This document shows, one piece after another, positions 44,123-53,889 of a DNA stretch of 64,000 bases (position 1 is its first letter; the number at the start of each line of letters is the position of its first letter). Made by a program: the position numbers and the translations under genes. Source of the stretch: Bacillota bacterium. GTDB taxonomy: Bacteria > Eremiobacterota > SpSt-956 > JAKJGF01. The stretch covers positions 1-64,000 of the forward strand of contig JAKPQU010000630.1 of NCBI GenBank assembly GCA_029555925.1, written 5' to 3'. The notes under the pieces are model-generated. The model searched no databases and was not told the origin of the DNA. It was given only the letters and a program-made list of their open reading frames with translations.

Positions 44123-45469
44123 ATGAACTCGTACGAAAAACTTATAAAAGAAATGATAGATAATCAGGAACAGACATTGAATATGTACGAAGAGCTAAAG
44201 GAAGAGCTGAGAATAAGAAAATGTGTATTTGAAGGAGAACCGTTCAAACTTGCTCTTGTCCCTTTGATCCTGAAAAAGAAAGATATAGATCTTCTTACAT
44301 ATGTATCGGAAATTTTATACAAAATTATAAATAAAATAATCATGGCTTCATCCTGTGATAACAATATGGAACCATATTTTTCCTACAAAGATATACCGGC
44401 AGAATGGATTTCTGTTGATAAAGGATATAAAGAACATGCAGTAATTACAAGACTGGATGCCCTCTATGACGGGAAAAACCTGAAATTTCTCGAATTTAAC
44501 ACAGACAATCCCGGCGGGAAAGGATGGAATGATATATTTGAAGAGATAGTTCTCTGCCATGGTGCCTACAGAGAATTATTCCCTTCCGGCATAAGCCTCC
44601 ACAGGAAGTCCGTAGTAGACGGCCTGTTTAAAGCGGTCATGAAAAGTTCTCTGGATTTCTGGGGACCCGGAGAAAAACCGTCTGTTGCTATTATTGACTA
44701 CAGAGAATCCCGGTTTCTCGGAGACGGAGAGATAGTAAAAGATTATTTTCTGTCACAGAATGTACATACCGAACTGGTAGATCCGAGAGATTTTTATTAT
44801 ATAAATGATCGGCTTAAATATAAAGGAACAGTCTATAATACCGTTATAAGATGTGTAAAATCACAGGAATTTCTGGAACATCCAAAAGAACTGGAGAATT
44901 TCATAAAAGCCTATATGAAAGGTCATGTATGTATGGTGAATTCTTTTAAATCACTACTGGGCAGTGAGAAATCACTTTTAGCCATGTTATGCAAGATGAG
45001 TTTCCACCATTATTTTACGGCAAAAGAAAAAGAGATTATACACAATTACATACCCTGGACAATTACACTCGGTGATAAAGAAGTTTACTCCAGAGAAGGT
45101 AAAAAAATGGAAACAAAAAACTTTCTTATTAAAAACCAGGAAAAATTTGTCATGAAACCTTCATGGGGTTACGGAGGAAAAGGAGTTGTACTGGGGAAAC
45201 ATATGTCATCAGATGACTGGAAGGAAGCTGTTTATAAATACGGAGTAGATTCTTCCTGGATAGCACAGGAATATGTGGAAATCCCGAAAATTGAAATCCC
45301 TGTTATAAATAACGGTCATGTTGAAATAGCTTCCAAATATTTCAACCTGAGCCCCTATGTATTCGGCGGAACATATGTGGGCTGCCTGGGAAGGATGTCA
45401 GATTCACCGGTTATAAATGTCTCTGCCGGCGGAGGAATCATACCTGTAATGAAAGAGGAAGAAATTTGA
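44123..45469 (+). CDS. ATP-grasp-like ligase
   Basis: The sequence has the plan of a circularly permuted ATP-grasp or glutathionylspermidine-synthase-like enzyme: FLEFNTDNPGGKGWND near 133, and the nucleotide-binding segment FVMKPSWGYGGKGVVLGKH near 350, followed by WIAQEYVE. Such enzymes join a carboxylate to an amine with ATP. The substrate is unknown. The frame begins at 44072, but the first 17 residues (MKGEIYASRVTRKRGYY) are repeat-derived; AGAGAGG precedes ATG 44123, giving 448 residues. A distant relative is encoded at 59.6-61.1 kb. Confidence 0.72.
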   Translation: MNSYEKLIKEMIDNQEQTLNMYEELKEELRIRKCVFEGEPFKLALVPLILKKKDIDLLTYVSEILYKIINKIIMASSCDNNMEPYFSYKDIPAEWISVDKGYKEHAVITRLDALYDGKNLKFLEFNTDNPGGKGWNDIFEEIVLCHGAYRELFPSGISLHRKSVVDGLFKAVMKSSLDFWGPGEKPSVAIIDYRESRFLGDGEIVKDYFLSQNVHTELVDPRDFYYINDRLKYKGTVYNTVIRCVKSQEFLEHPKELENFIKAYMKGHVCMVNSFKSLLGSEKSLLAMLCKMSFHHYFTAKEKEIIHNYIPWTITLGDKEVYSREGKKMETKNFLIKNQEKFVMKPSWGYGGKGVVLGKHMSSDDWKEAVYKYGVDSSWIAQEYVEIPKIEIPVINNGHVEIASKYFNLSPYVFGGTYVGCLGRMSDSPVINVSAGGGIIPVMKEEEI

Positions 45470-45522
45470 GTAAAAACACAGAAACATTTCTGTAAAAAAG
45501 ATTATAATGAAAGAGGCACAAA

Positions 45523-46929
45523 GTGAGTAAGAAAAATAGAAAAATCTCTGTAAAAGAAAATGATTTTATTGAGAAAAATTATAAACTTATATTCCGGGGA
45601 ATAACCATAGCGGGCTTAATTATTCGTATTTTTTTACTTGGATTGCCTTCTTCATGTTTTTATCCCTATGATCACCTGACTAACTATGTCTGGTGGCGTC
45701 ATTCTGTAGAACATGGCATTCTGCAGGACTATGGCTATAATCGAAGTGATTATAAATCTACCTGGAGAGAAGCTCAAAAAATTCAGGTTAAGGAGCCAGT
45801 ATATGGCCCTGACGGAAAACTTTATCAACCGGGAGATATTATAGAGATACCTGCACAGGAATATACAGCAAGACCAATTAATTATCCTCCTCTGGCAGCC
45901 TATATTACACACATTCAGGGTCTTGCTCACAGAGCTATTGATGAAAAAATGGAACCTCTTACATTAACGGCATGGCTGGTGCTTGAAATTCCTTCATATA
46001 TATGTGACTGGCTTTTAGCACTTGGCTCTATGTTGATAGTAAGCCAGTGGAAGAACAGACAGTCAGGCCTTATAGCCTATTCACTCATGTGGTTTTCTCC
46101 TGCCATTGTGTTGACAGGAGTTCTATGGGGTCAATGTGATAGCTGGTTTCTTGCACCGGCAGTCTGGTCGATACACTTTTGCTTAAAGGAACAATGGTTA
46201 CTGGGAGGAATAATGTGGGCTACAGGTCTTATGATAAAACCTCAAACATTACTTATGGCTCCGGCACTGGCATATTTTTTCTTTACCGGACATAAGATAA
46301 AAGGTTTTATTATTTATGTATTATCCGCACTGACAGCCATATTATTATTGGCAGCTCCTTTTATGTGCACATCAGGTATGGCATGGTTTTATAACAGTTA
46401 TGTCTTTAGTTTTGTCGAACTATTGCCTTATAGCACGTTAAAGGCTTTTAATATATGGATGATTGATCTTATAAGATGTCATAATACAGATATTAACATG
46501 CTGATATTCGGCATATCTAAAAAATCGTGGGGACTGTTCTTTGTAATTACAGGATTACTTACATCATTATTTATTTGCTGGCATAAATATAAAAACAATA
46601 AAATGGCTTTACCTGCACTGGTAGGGCTCATATTTGCCATTACTTTTTTATTCCCTACAAGAGCACATGAAAGATATATAATTTATTTTTTACCTTTTTT
46701 ATTAATCTCTTCTTTCCTGGAAGGACATTTATGGGGAATATTTACAGGTTTTTCAATAATAGCTGTCTTCGAGACAACACACCATATATGGTTAAGAACT
46801 GATCTTAATCTCATACATGCCAGTTCACAGACCCTGACATTTCTCTGGATATTAAGTATTATAAATTTAGGTTTATTCTTTTACTGGCTTTATGTTTTGT
46901 GGCATAATAACTCTACAGAGGAAATTTAA
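45523..46929 (+). CDS. GT-C mannosyltransferase-like membrane protein
   Basis: The start is GTG with AGAGG six bases upstream. The 468 residues have about ten transmembrane helices. A first exported loop has YDHLTNYVWW, and later come INYPPLAAYI and VLWGQCDSWF with MIKPQTLLM. These are typical of ALG6/ALG8- and GT87-like GT-C enzymes that use polyprenyl-phosphate sugars. It is probably part of glycan or protein glycosylation together with the three other GT-C-like proteins in this region. Confidence 0.75.
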   Translation: MSKKNRKISVKENDFIEKNYKLIFRGITIAGLIIRIFLLGLPSSCFYPYDHLTNYVWWRHSVEHGILQDYGYNRSDYKSTWREAQKIQVKEPVYGPDGKLYQPGDIIEIPAQEYTARPINYPPLAAYITHIQGLAHRAIDEKMEPLTLTAWLVLEIPSYICDWLLALGSMLIVSQWKNRQSGLIAYSLMWFSPAIVLTGVLWGQCDSWFLAPAVWSIHFCLKEQWLLGGIMWATGLMIKPQTLLMAPALAYFFFTGHKIKGFIIYVLSALTAILLLAAPFMCTSGMAWFYNSYVFSFVELLPYSTLKAFNIWMIDLIRCHNTDINMLIFGISKKSWGLFFVITGLLTSLFICWHKYKNNKMALPALVGLIFAITFLFPTRAHERYIIYFLPFLLISSFLEGHLWGIFTGFSIIAVFETTHHIWLRTDLNLIHASSQTLTFLWILSIINLGLFFYWLYVLWHNNSTEEI

Positions 46930-46935
46930 ATTTTA

Positions 46936-47060
46936 GAATTTAAGTCGTCGTGACGCGTAACGCGTGACGCGTGACGGGTTTAATCCCTGCGCATCACGCA
47001 TTACGCTTTACGCATTACGAGGTCATTATTTATGGATAGTTATGAAACTAACTATATTTA
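46936..47060. repeat. Family B composite element, copy 2
   Basis: GAATTTAA, heptamers, GGGTTTAATCCC, inverted heptamers, then GATAGTTATGAAACTAACTA. Nearly identical over its length to 20343-20459, with one extra heptamer. A further about 60-base AT-rich stretch after it (from 47060) resembles 51274-51332. Confidence 0.75.
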
Positions 47061-47127
47061 GATAAATTACCTCTACATAATTTTTATCTAAAGCTTTATT
47101 TTACGACATTAAAACGGGAGAAAATAT

Positions 47128-49470
47128 ATGAAGCAACACAGTCTTAACAACAGGCAGAAAAACAATAATGGAATATTGAAAAATCATATATTACTGGCAG
47201 GTATTATAATATTTATTATTACTTTGCTCATGTTTTGCGATGTCTTATTTACAGATAAAGAAATAGTTCTTTCAAGTTATGGCACAGACCTTACCAATTA
47301 TTTTCTCGGATGCAGAAAGTTTGGTTTTAATAATCTCAAAGGCGGAAATCTTCCTTTATGGTGTCCCAGTATTTATTCCGGTGTCCCTTTTATGGGAGGG
47401 TTTCAATCAGCCTTACTTTATCCGTTAAATCTATGTTATTTATTCCTGCCACTTATTAAAGCTATAAATTTTAGCGTAGCACTCCATATTTTTCTTGCAG
47501 GATTTTTTATGTATCTCTGGACATCATACAGGAAATTAAATTTTACTGCCTCTATTGTTTCATCCATGCTTTTCATGTTCTGCGGTGCCCATTTTACCCA
47601 TATTTATGCAGGTCATATATCCGATCTATGCACTATGACCTGGGGGCCTTTATTATTTTTATCGGTAGATGGTTTTTTAGAAAAACCTTCGTGTAAATGG
47701 TTTTTAACCGGTATATGTGCTATTGCCATGCAAATTCTGGCAGGACATCCTCAATATATGTTCTATACCTTTGTAGCTGTTGTAATTTACATAGCATTCT
47801 CTGCAGTCAGAACAGAGAAGCGTTTGATAAAAGTATCCGGTATTATAGCAATGTATGCTACAGGAACGGCTATATCAGCCTTTCAACTGTTCACAGGTAT
47901 ATTATCTTCATCGGAAACATTGAGGAGCGGCAGTGTAACATATAAATTTGCATCACAGCACTCTTTCCCTCCGGAAAATCTTATTACCTTCCTGTCTCCA
48001 GGATTCTTCGGTCTCATAGATTTTCCTTACTGGGGCCGTTCCTATTTCTGGGGAACCGCCATTTTTATCGGTATAACAGGGTTAATTCTCGTAATATACG
48101 GAGCCATTTACGCGGATAAAAATGTAAAAAAATATTCTGTATATATGATTGTTATTCTCCTGATTCTGGCTATGGGGGCCAATACACCTTTATTTAAACT
48201 TCTTTACAATTTTGTACCGGGATTTAACAGGTTCAGAGGACTTGAAAAATTTACCTATCCTGCATCTTTGTTTATCATTCTTATGGCAGGTATCGGTTTG
48301 GACCATCTCATAAAAATCAGACAGGTCAGCAGAAAAATGACAATTACCCTTTTTATCACAGGGATCACTGTATTTATTGCAGGACTGATGCTCTGTTTAT
48401 CATCATCAGGGCCCGAACCTCCTGTGTGGTGGATGAATTTTACAAAATTCGTAAACATTACCGATATTTCACGTCCCCGTTCCGATTTTTATGTAACTAA
48501 TGAATTCATGTTACAGGCAGCTCTTGTAGCCGGTAAAAGCCTTATTATGTCATCTATTATGGTCATGTTTATTTCATTCCTGTTTTTCCTTATAAAATAT
48601 AATAAAAAAATGGTATATGTCATTGCATCTGTTGCTATCATTGAAGTCATTGTTTTTGCCTTTTCCGTGAGAGCCTCTTTTGATATAAGGTCCACTCATT
48701 TTTATGAAATGGAAAAATTTGTCTCTTCTCATCCCGGAGATTACAGGGTTTTAGAGATTATAAATCCCAATCTCGGTATGTTTACAGGTATGAAAGATAT
48801 ATGGGGGCATGAGCCGAGTTGCATAAAACGTTATGCAGAATTTATGGCTTTCACGCAGGGCAGGGATGTTAACGATGTGGCTGAATACTTTGCATTTAAT
48901 AAAATTCATCCCCTCTTTTCGATGGTCAGATGTCAGTATATATTTTCTCCGGAGAACAATCAGATGAAGGTTATGGAATTACCCGATCCTATGTCGAAAC
49001 TGGAATTAATCGGGGAATATGAGGTTATAAAAGAGAGGGATAAAATCTTTACCGCTATGGGAGAACCGTCATTTAATCCGAGACAAAAAGTAATTCTTGA
49101 AACAGAACCTGATATTAAACCGGTTAAAACCCGGAATAAAGGATATGCAAACATTCTTCAGGAAGGAACGGATTTCCTTACTATTGAAGCAGAAACATCC
49201 GAACCGGCTATTCTCCTGATTACTGACTCATACAGTAAATACTGGCAGGCAAAATCTTTAGACGGAAGCTGTCAGAAGACGTATCATGTTATGCCTGCAA
49301 ATTATATATTGAGGGCTATCCCTGTTTCCGGAGGTCATCATCTGCTGAGAGTTGAATATTTGCCGCCATTATATGAGGCAGGTAAATGGATATCTATAGT
49401 GACATTGATAATTTATACCGGTCTCGTTGTATGGTATTTTGTATGGATTCGCAGAAAGGTTCAGCCCTAA
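47128..49470 (+). CDS. YfhO-family membrane protein
   Basis: The 780 residues have about twelve transmembrane helices and the YfhO (PF09586) signatures: STDLTNYF-type first loop (SSYGTDLTNYFLGCRKFGF), LPLWCPSIYSGVPFMGGFQSALLYPLN, and a C-terminal soluble domain. YfhO proteins are GT-C-like and have been linked to glycosylation of teichoic acids and other polymers in Firmicutes. SD CGGGAG before the ATG. It is convergent with the next gene, with one base between the stops. Confidence 0.83.
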   Translation: MKQHSLNNRQKNNNGILKNHILLAGIIIFIITLLMFCDVLFTDKEIVLSSYGTDLTNYFLGCRKFGFNNLKGGNLPLWCPSIYSGVPFMGGFQSALLYPLNLCYLFLPLIKAINFSVALHIFLAGFFMYLWTSYRKLNFTASIVSSMLFMFCGAHFTHIYAGHISDLCTMTWGPLLFLSVDGFLEKPSCKWFLTGICAIAMQILAGHPQYMFYTFVAVVIYIAFSAVRTEKRLIKVSGIIAMYATGTAISAFQLFTGILSSSETLRSGSVTYKFASQHSFPPENLITFLSPGFFGLIDFPYWGRSYFWGTAIFIGITGLILVIYGAIYADKNVKKYSVYMIVILLILAMGANTPLFKLLYNFVPGFNRFRGLEKFTYPASLFIILMAGIGLDHLIKIRQVSRKMTITLFITGITVFIAGLMLCLSSSGPEPPVWWMNFTKFVNITDISRPRSDFYVTNEFMLQAALVAGKSLIMSSIMVMFISFLFFLIKYNKKMVYVIASVAIIEVIVFAFSVRASFDIRSTHFYEMEKFVSSHPGDYRVLEIINPNLGMFTGMKDIWGHEPSCIKRYAEFMAFTQGRDVNDVAEYFAFNKIHPLFSMVRCQYIFSPENNQMKVMELPDPMSKLELIGEYEVIKERDKIFTAMGEPSFNPRQKVILETEPDIKPVKTRNKGYANILQEGTDFLTIEAETSEPAILLITDSYSKYWQAKSLDGSCQKTYHVMPANYILRAIPVSGGHHLLRVEYLPPLYEAGKWISIVTLIIYTGLVVWYFVWIRRKVQP

Positions 49471-49471
49471 T

Positions 49472-51124
49472 CTATATATAAATGTCATATATATTGATAG
49501 CCGGTTGTCCTGACGGATCACAGAACTGTTCTACAGGTTTGCCAAGTTCAAGCTCACCTGGCCTTATAATAAATACCACTCTATCTTTTTTTCCGTTGTT
49601 CTGCAATTCCTTAAGTCCGGGAATCCATCGATCGGAATACATAAAATTCATTTTTCCATAACGAACATGCAGGTCCCACTCGCCTGGAGTATAAACAAGA
49701 TGCTCATCTTTAAACCACTGTGAAGGTTCATAATTTAAATAAACCAGTGTAAGAATATACGGTTGATTCATCTTACTGGTAGTCATAAAGACTGCATCAA
49801 TGTCTTTCAAACGCGGTTTCAGCCATTCACAGGACTGCTGCACATCAACCTGATATACTCTGTAAGTAACGGGATCATTACTGTAATTATAAAAATAAAA
49901 ATAAAGAAAAGAAGCATTATTTATTATAAATAATAATACCATAATAGACGTAATGCAATAAGCCAGAGACGGTCGTTTCTTCCATAACCAAATAAATCCA
50001 TTAACAGCACCGATAGAGGCCAGAAGCACAAGACCGCACATTCCCGGTGCACTTCTCGGCGGATTGGGAATTGCCCAGTAGCATATACAATCAGACAGAG
50101 GATAAGCAAGAATTGAGGCAAGTAATAATCTGGCAGACCTGGAAGATTTCACCTGTTTTATTAAAACAATAATCCCTGCTACAGTCAATGGTAACATATA
50201 GAAATGGAACATTTTCCCTAAAAGAAAATCGGACTCATTCAAATCAACCAGAGAAAAGATATAGAAGGGGTTAAAATGATTCATATAGCGGTAAATGATA
50301 GCCAGCATTAACTGAAATGGAGTAAGGTTCATTGTCTTCCATAGAAACTGTGTTTCACCATGCCTGGCTATACCGTTAAAATCCGTAAGATACGTATAAG
50401 CCATAGGAGAAAGTATTAAAAAAAGACTGACGATAAAGGCTAAAAATGCTGTAAGTCCCCTGGAATTGTTCAACAAAAGTAAAAAATCTTTCCAGTTCAA
50501 CAAAACTAAAAAAACAAGAAAAAAAGGCCAGAAAATTCTTATAGAAGGATAGCCATAACAGAAAATGCCAATCATTAATCCGGCCAGACCGGCTATAAAA
50601 GGAGAAGGTAAAGATTTTTGATTGTCATCCAAAGAAAGATTAGAATATAACAAAAATAGAAAACCTGTAATAACAGTAAAAGGCGCAAGGCAGGGTTCAT
50701 AACCCAGTCTGCTGAAATGGACAGGCCATGGATTAACACATAAAAGACCTGCTGCTACAAGACCGACAGAGGGATTAAATAATCTTTTTCCCAGAATATA
50801 AATTAACATTACAGAAAGTATGCCCATTACAGCCTGTGCCATACGGGCAGCCTGAACACTCAATCCAAATATATATAGAAAAGGTAAGAGTATATAAAAA
50901 AAAAGGGTTGTATAGTTGCCCCCCAGCCCACGACTGTAAACAACGGGCCATGCACATCCAACCTGATCATGTCCTGTTTTCAGCAGACAATAAGAATTCC
51001 AGGCATTACAGGCTTCATCCTGGTTGAATCCCGGAGGAATATCATTAAGATTAAGTGTTCTCAGTATTGTTGCAAAAAAAATAATTAAAATTAATATACA
51101 TATCTCAGTTTTTTTAGATTTCAT
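49472..51124 (-). CDS. PMT/ArnT-like GT39 membrane glycosyltransferase
   Basis: The protein has ten or more transmembrane helices. The first periplasmic loop IPPGFNQDEACNAWNSYCLLKTGHD carries the DE acidic pair of the GT39/PMT_2 family, followed by RMAQAVMGILSVMLIYILGKRLF. The family transfers sugars from polyprenyl-phosphate donors to protein or lipid A. The C-terminal about 120 residues are a soluble domain. It is the fourth polytopic GT-C-type gene within 11 kb. Confidence 0.82.
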   Translation of the reverse strand: MKSKKTEICILILIIFFATILRTLNLNDIPPGFNQDEACNAWNSYCLLKTGHDQVGCAWPVVYSRGLGGNYTTLFFYILLPFLYIFGLSVQAARMAQAVMGILSVMLIYILGKRLFNPSVGLVAAGLLCVNPWPVHFSRLGYEPCLAPFTVITGFLFLLYSNLSLDDNQKSLPSPFIAGLAGLMIGIFCYGYPSIRIFWPFFLVFLVLLNWKDFLLLLNNSRGLTAFLAFIVSLFLILSPMAYTYLTDFNGIARHGETQFLWKTMNLTPFQLMLAIIYRYMNHFNPFYIFSLVDLNESDFLLGKMFHFYMLPLTVAGIIVLIKQVKSSRSARLLLASILAYPLSDCICYWAIPNPPRSAPGMCGLVLLASIGAVNGFIWLWKKRPSLAYCITSIMVLLFIINNASFLYFYFYNYSNDPVTYRVYQVDVQQSCEWLKPRLKDIDAVFMTTSKMNQPYILTLVYLNYEPSQWFKDEHLVYTPGEWDLHVRYGKMNFMYSDRWIPGLKELQNNGKKDRVVFIIRPGELELGKPVEQFCDPSGQPAINIYDIYI

Positions 51125-51175
51125 AATTACTTATTACCGTTCCGGATAAGTTAGTAAGCATTTATAAATTATTTA

Positions 51176-51274
51176 CTGACCTGAGCATAAGCATTTAATA
51201 GAGGTCTTCCTCCCGTCACGCGTTACGCGTTACGCGTCACGAGAGCATATATTTATTATTTATGCTCACCTCAG
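51176..51274. repeat. TA-flanked miniature element, family A copy 2
   Basis: It begins CTGACCTGAGCATAA and ends TTATGCTCACCTCAG (13 of 15 positions inverted-complementary), with TA on each side (51174-51175, 51275-51276). The interior has TCCTCCCG and four inverted heptamers. It is almost the exact reverse complement of the copy at 53890-53981. The remaining 125 bases to the SprA-like gene resemble the AT-rich stretch after the family B copy at 47.06 kb. Confidence 0.78.
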
Positions 51275-51399
51275 TAGATAAATTGCCTCTTCATAAATTT
51301 CATACAAAACTTTATTTTACCGCATTAAAAATGAAAATTCCTATACATTTAAATTATTGTCGGCAGGAAGACGATAGCCATGCTCTAAAAACGTATATT

Positions 51400-52002
51400 T
51401 CAGACCTGGAAATTAAAAAAAGAAGCCACAGAGGCAGTTTCTACTTTTTTTCCGTCTTTCGTATAGTTCCGGGATGTTTCGGACTCCTGCTTTAAAAGGT
51501 CCTGTTTTGCTTTCATTTCCATCTGAGTTGCTTCGGCAGCGACAGAGCGATCCTGCCCCGAAGGTTCTGCAGGTGCAAGGGCAGCCCTTCTTATTACCTG
51601 TGCTTTTGTTATAGTAGCCTGAGGATTATTCGGTATTTCCGACGTATCAATACTTACTTCGCCTGCGACGGCATATTTTTTTCCGTCAGGGCCCGTAGTA
51701 TATTGAAAATTAGCACCGCCTCTTGCATAGGGGCCTGCTGCCGACAGATGCATCTGTTCATGAAGCCTTACTTCTGCATCTATTTTTTTTAATTTATCTA
51801 TTTCCCTCTGTGTTTTTTCATCATATTGACCTGAAGAATCAACACCTTTAGATTCATTTTTTTTCTGTAAAGAATCGGTCTTTGATGCAGATTCCGAATT
51901 ATCTCTTATATTAAATCTGCCATAATTTATATATTCACTTCTGTCAGAAGATATGGCTGAAATAAACACAGGAACATCACCTTCAATATTATTATAAACC
52001 AC
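51400..52002 (-). CDS. SprA-like putative metalloprotease (CJM1_0395 type)
   Basis: The 200-residue protein carries the central conserved block of the SprA-related/CJM1_0395 family: RLHEQMHLSAAGPYARGGANFQYTTGPDGKKYAVAGEVSID. It includes a zinc-protease-like HEQMH. The catalytic activity of the family is only predicted. There is no signal peptide. The N-terminus is Ser- and charge-rich. It stands alone between two family A elements together with the U32 gene. Confidence 0.82.
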   Translation of the reverse strand: MVYNNIEGDVPVFISAISSDRSEYINYGRFNIRDNSESASKTDSLQKKNESKGVDSSGQYDEKTQREIDKLKKIDAEVRLHEQMHLSAAGPYARGGANFQYTTGPDGKKYAVAGEVSIDTSEIPNNPQATITKAQVIRRAALAPAEPSGQDRSVAAEATQMEMKAKQDLLKQESETSRNYTKDGKKVETASVASFFNFQV

Positions 52003-52054
52003 TCTGTGAGCTATAACAAGATTTAATTAAAAATTAGTTCTAATTTACCGATCT

Positions 52055-53374
52055 TTAAAAAATCACTTCCATAGTACAGTCATTGCAATTGAATCGTAAA
52101 AGGTATTTTTTTCCTTTTTCATCTACAAGATAAAGATGCCCGGTTTTTTTACACCCTCTGCCGGGACAGAGACCGGCAGAATATTTCAAACAGTGTTTTG
52201 TTTTCATAACTGCCTGTCCTTTCATTTCCATTCCTGTCTCTGCAGCAGGTTCTATCACTTTCACTCCATGTCTGACATAAAAATTTTCTGCCAGACTGTT
52301 CATCACATTTGCGCGGAATGTAACAGTTTCGTCAGGAAAGGGATAATTATTTTTCTCTATATAAGATAATTTTCTCGAAAAAGCCTCTTCCCTAGTCTTC
52401 CTCAACATTTCCACAAGTTTTCTCCTGAGATTATTGATTTCTTTTACAGGTATAAAATATATATCTTTCAGATTTATCTCAATATGTTCTGCTGAGAATT
52501 CCGTCTCCCCCAGGCTCGAGAGCTGTTTTTTCAGGTTAAAGAGAGCATTTTCCCTGTTCCTGGCTATTTCCATATTAATTTCCGCAGAAAGAGAAGCTTT
52601 TATATTATCTTCATCTACGGCAGCAAGCAGAAGATTTCCTCTTTCCTCCGATACAGTCAATTTAACCGAAATCTTCCTCTCAATCGTTGCATGTTTAAGC
52701 TGTTTCAGAAAAGCTATATCAAGGTTTCTGTATATAATAGTATCTTTTTTTATAAAACTCATATCATCGGGAAAAATTCTGTTTTTCACCACTTTTTTTA
52801 CCGATGTTCCTCTGAGTATGGAGGCATCATCGAAAAAACATATACCGTCACCGGCTGTCAGAGAGTGGTATGTTAGATAAAAAGAATTTTTATCACATTT
52901 CAAAATTTTTCCACATGCTTTACCTGTAGATTTAGGAGTATTGAATGACGTCATATCTTTACGGCGTCCCTTAAAAAAATAATCCGTATAGCCCCTGTTA
53001 AACGTTTTCTCCGGGTCAGGAGTGAAATCTATTGAAATATTACCGCTCGACGTTTTTTTATAGCCTGCTCCGTCAATCTTCTGTCTGTAAAAAGATACGA
53101 TATTTTTCACATAATTAATATCTTTAAGTCTTCCTTCTATCTTGAAGGAATTTATGCCGGCATCGACAAGCTCTCTTATATAGCCGGACAGATTAAGATC
53201 TTTTAGAGACAGCAGGTATTTATCTTTTATAATAAAATTACCGGACTCATCTACGAGGGAGTAGATTTTTCTGCATGGCTGGGCACACTCCCCCCCTGTT
53301 ACCGCTTCTTCCGCCAATGGCATAACTGAGATAACACTGGCCGCTGTAACATACACAGAGCGCTCCGTGGACAA
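52055..53374 (-). CDS. Peptidase U32 family protein, C-terminal part (frameshifted)
   Basis: The family sequence resumes in this frame with GECAQPCRKIYSLVDESGNFIIKDKYLLSLKDLNL, then FKIEGRLKDINYVKNIVSFYRQKID and a C-terminal Cys-rich end (CLKYSAGLCPGRGC, CNDC). The preceding residues (MSTERSVYVTAASVI...) are out-of-frame translation of the N-terminal half, so this is not a separate gene. The break lies in a run of seven C on the plus strand, 53290-53296. U32 proteins include RlhA and TrhP, which hydroxylate 23S rRNA or tRNA, and collagenase-like proteins. Together the halves would give about 596 residues. Confidence 0.85.
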   Translation of the reverse strand: MSTERSVYVTAASVISVMPLAEEAVTGGECAQPCRKIYSLVDESGNFIIKDKYLLSLKDLNLSGYIRELVDAGINSFKIEGRLKDINYVKNIVSFYRQKIDGAGYKKTSSGNISIDFTPDPEKTFNRGYTDYFFKGRRKDMTSFNTPKSTGKACGKILKCDKNSFYLTYHSLTAGDGICFFDDASILRGTSVKKVVKNRIFPDDMSFIKKDTIIYRNLDIAFLKQLKHATIERKISVKLTVSEERGNLLLAAVDEDNIKASLSAEINMEIARNRENALFNLKKQLSSLGETEFSAEHIEINLKDIYFIPVKEINNLRRKLVEMLRKTREEAFSRKLSYIEKNNYPFPDETVTFRANVMNSLAENFYVRHGVKVIEPAAETGMEMKGQAVMKTKHCLKYSAGLCPGRGCKKTGHLYLVDEKGKKYLLRFNCNDCTMEVIF

Positions 53375-53849
53375 AAAATTCCAGTTCTATTTCTGTTTTT
53401 TCTCTGATATTTTTTATCTCTTCCAGGGATAATTCCCTTGCAAGAATTACCCTCTTAAATCCGACCTGTTCCAGAAATTTTATCTTTTCCGCACTGTTAT
53501 TATGGCATTGAGTACTTGCAAATAACGGGACAGGAGGCAAATCCATCTCTAAAAAGCCCATATCCTGAATAATAAATGCATCAACCCCTGTTTCATAGAG
53601 TTTCTCTAAAAATTCTTTTGCCTGAATAATCTCATTATCTGTAAGTATTGTGTTAAGAGTAACATAAACACGGGCAAAATAGCTGTGGGCAAAGGAAACA
53701 AGGGTTTTTATATCTTCAATGGAATTGCCGGCAGAGATTCTGGCGCCAAAACGTTCTGCACCTATATAAACGGCATCTGCACCGCATTTTATCGCTGCCA
53801 TGCCACATTCCAGATCTTTAGCAGGTGAGAGAAGTTCTATTTTATTCAT
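53247..53849 (-). CDS. Peptidase U32 family protein, N-terminal part (frameshifted)
   Basis: Residues 1-185 are the N-terminal TIM-barrel half of a U32 protein: ELLSPAKDLECGMAAIKCGADAVYIGAERFGAR, ASTQCHNNSAEKIKFLEQVGFKRVILARELSLEEI, ELEFFVHGALCVCYSGQCYLSYAIGGRSGNRG. After that the G7 run shifts the frame to GVCPAMQKNLLPRR and a stop. With six G the frame would continue as GNRGECAQPC, the family motif. The gene is either phase-variable, recently broken, or mis-sequenced at the homopolymer. No strong SD. Confidence 0.85.
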   Translation of the reverse strand: MNKIELLSPAKDLECGMAAIKCGADAVYIGAERFGARISAGNSIEDIKTLVSFAHSYFARVYVTLNTILTDNEIIQAKEFLEKLYETGVDAFIIQDMGFLEMDLPPVPLFASTQCHNNSAEKIKFLEQVGFKRVILARELSLEEIKNIREKTEIELEFFVHGALCVCYSGQCYLSYAIGGRSGNRGGVCPAMQKNLLPRR

Positions 53850-53889
53850 AATCTCATTATAACAGATTTTTTAGAGTAATACCATTTTA

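Noticed and set aside
51262..51495. 77-residue frame starting inside the family A element
   Set aside because: Begins in repeat DNA, overlaps the 3' end of the SprA-like gene in antisense and has no SD.
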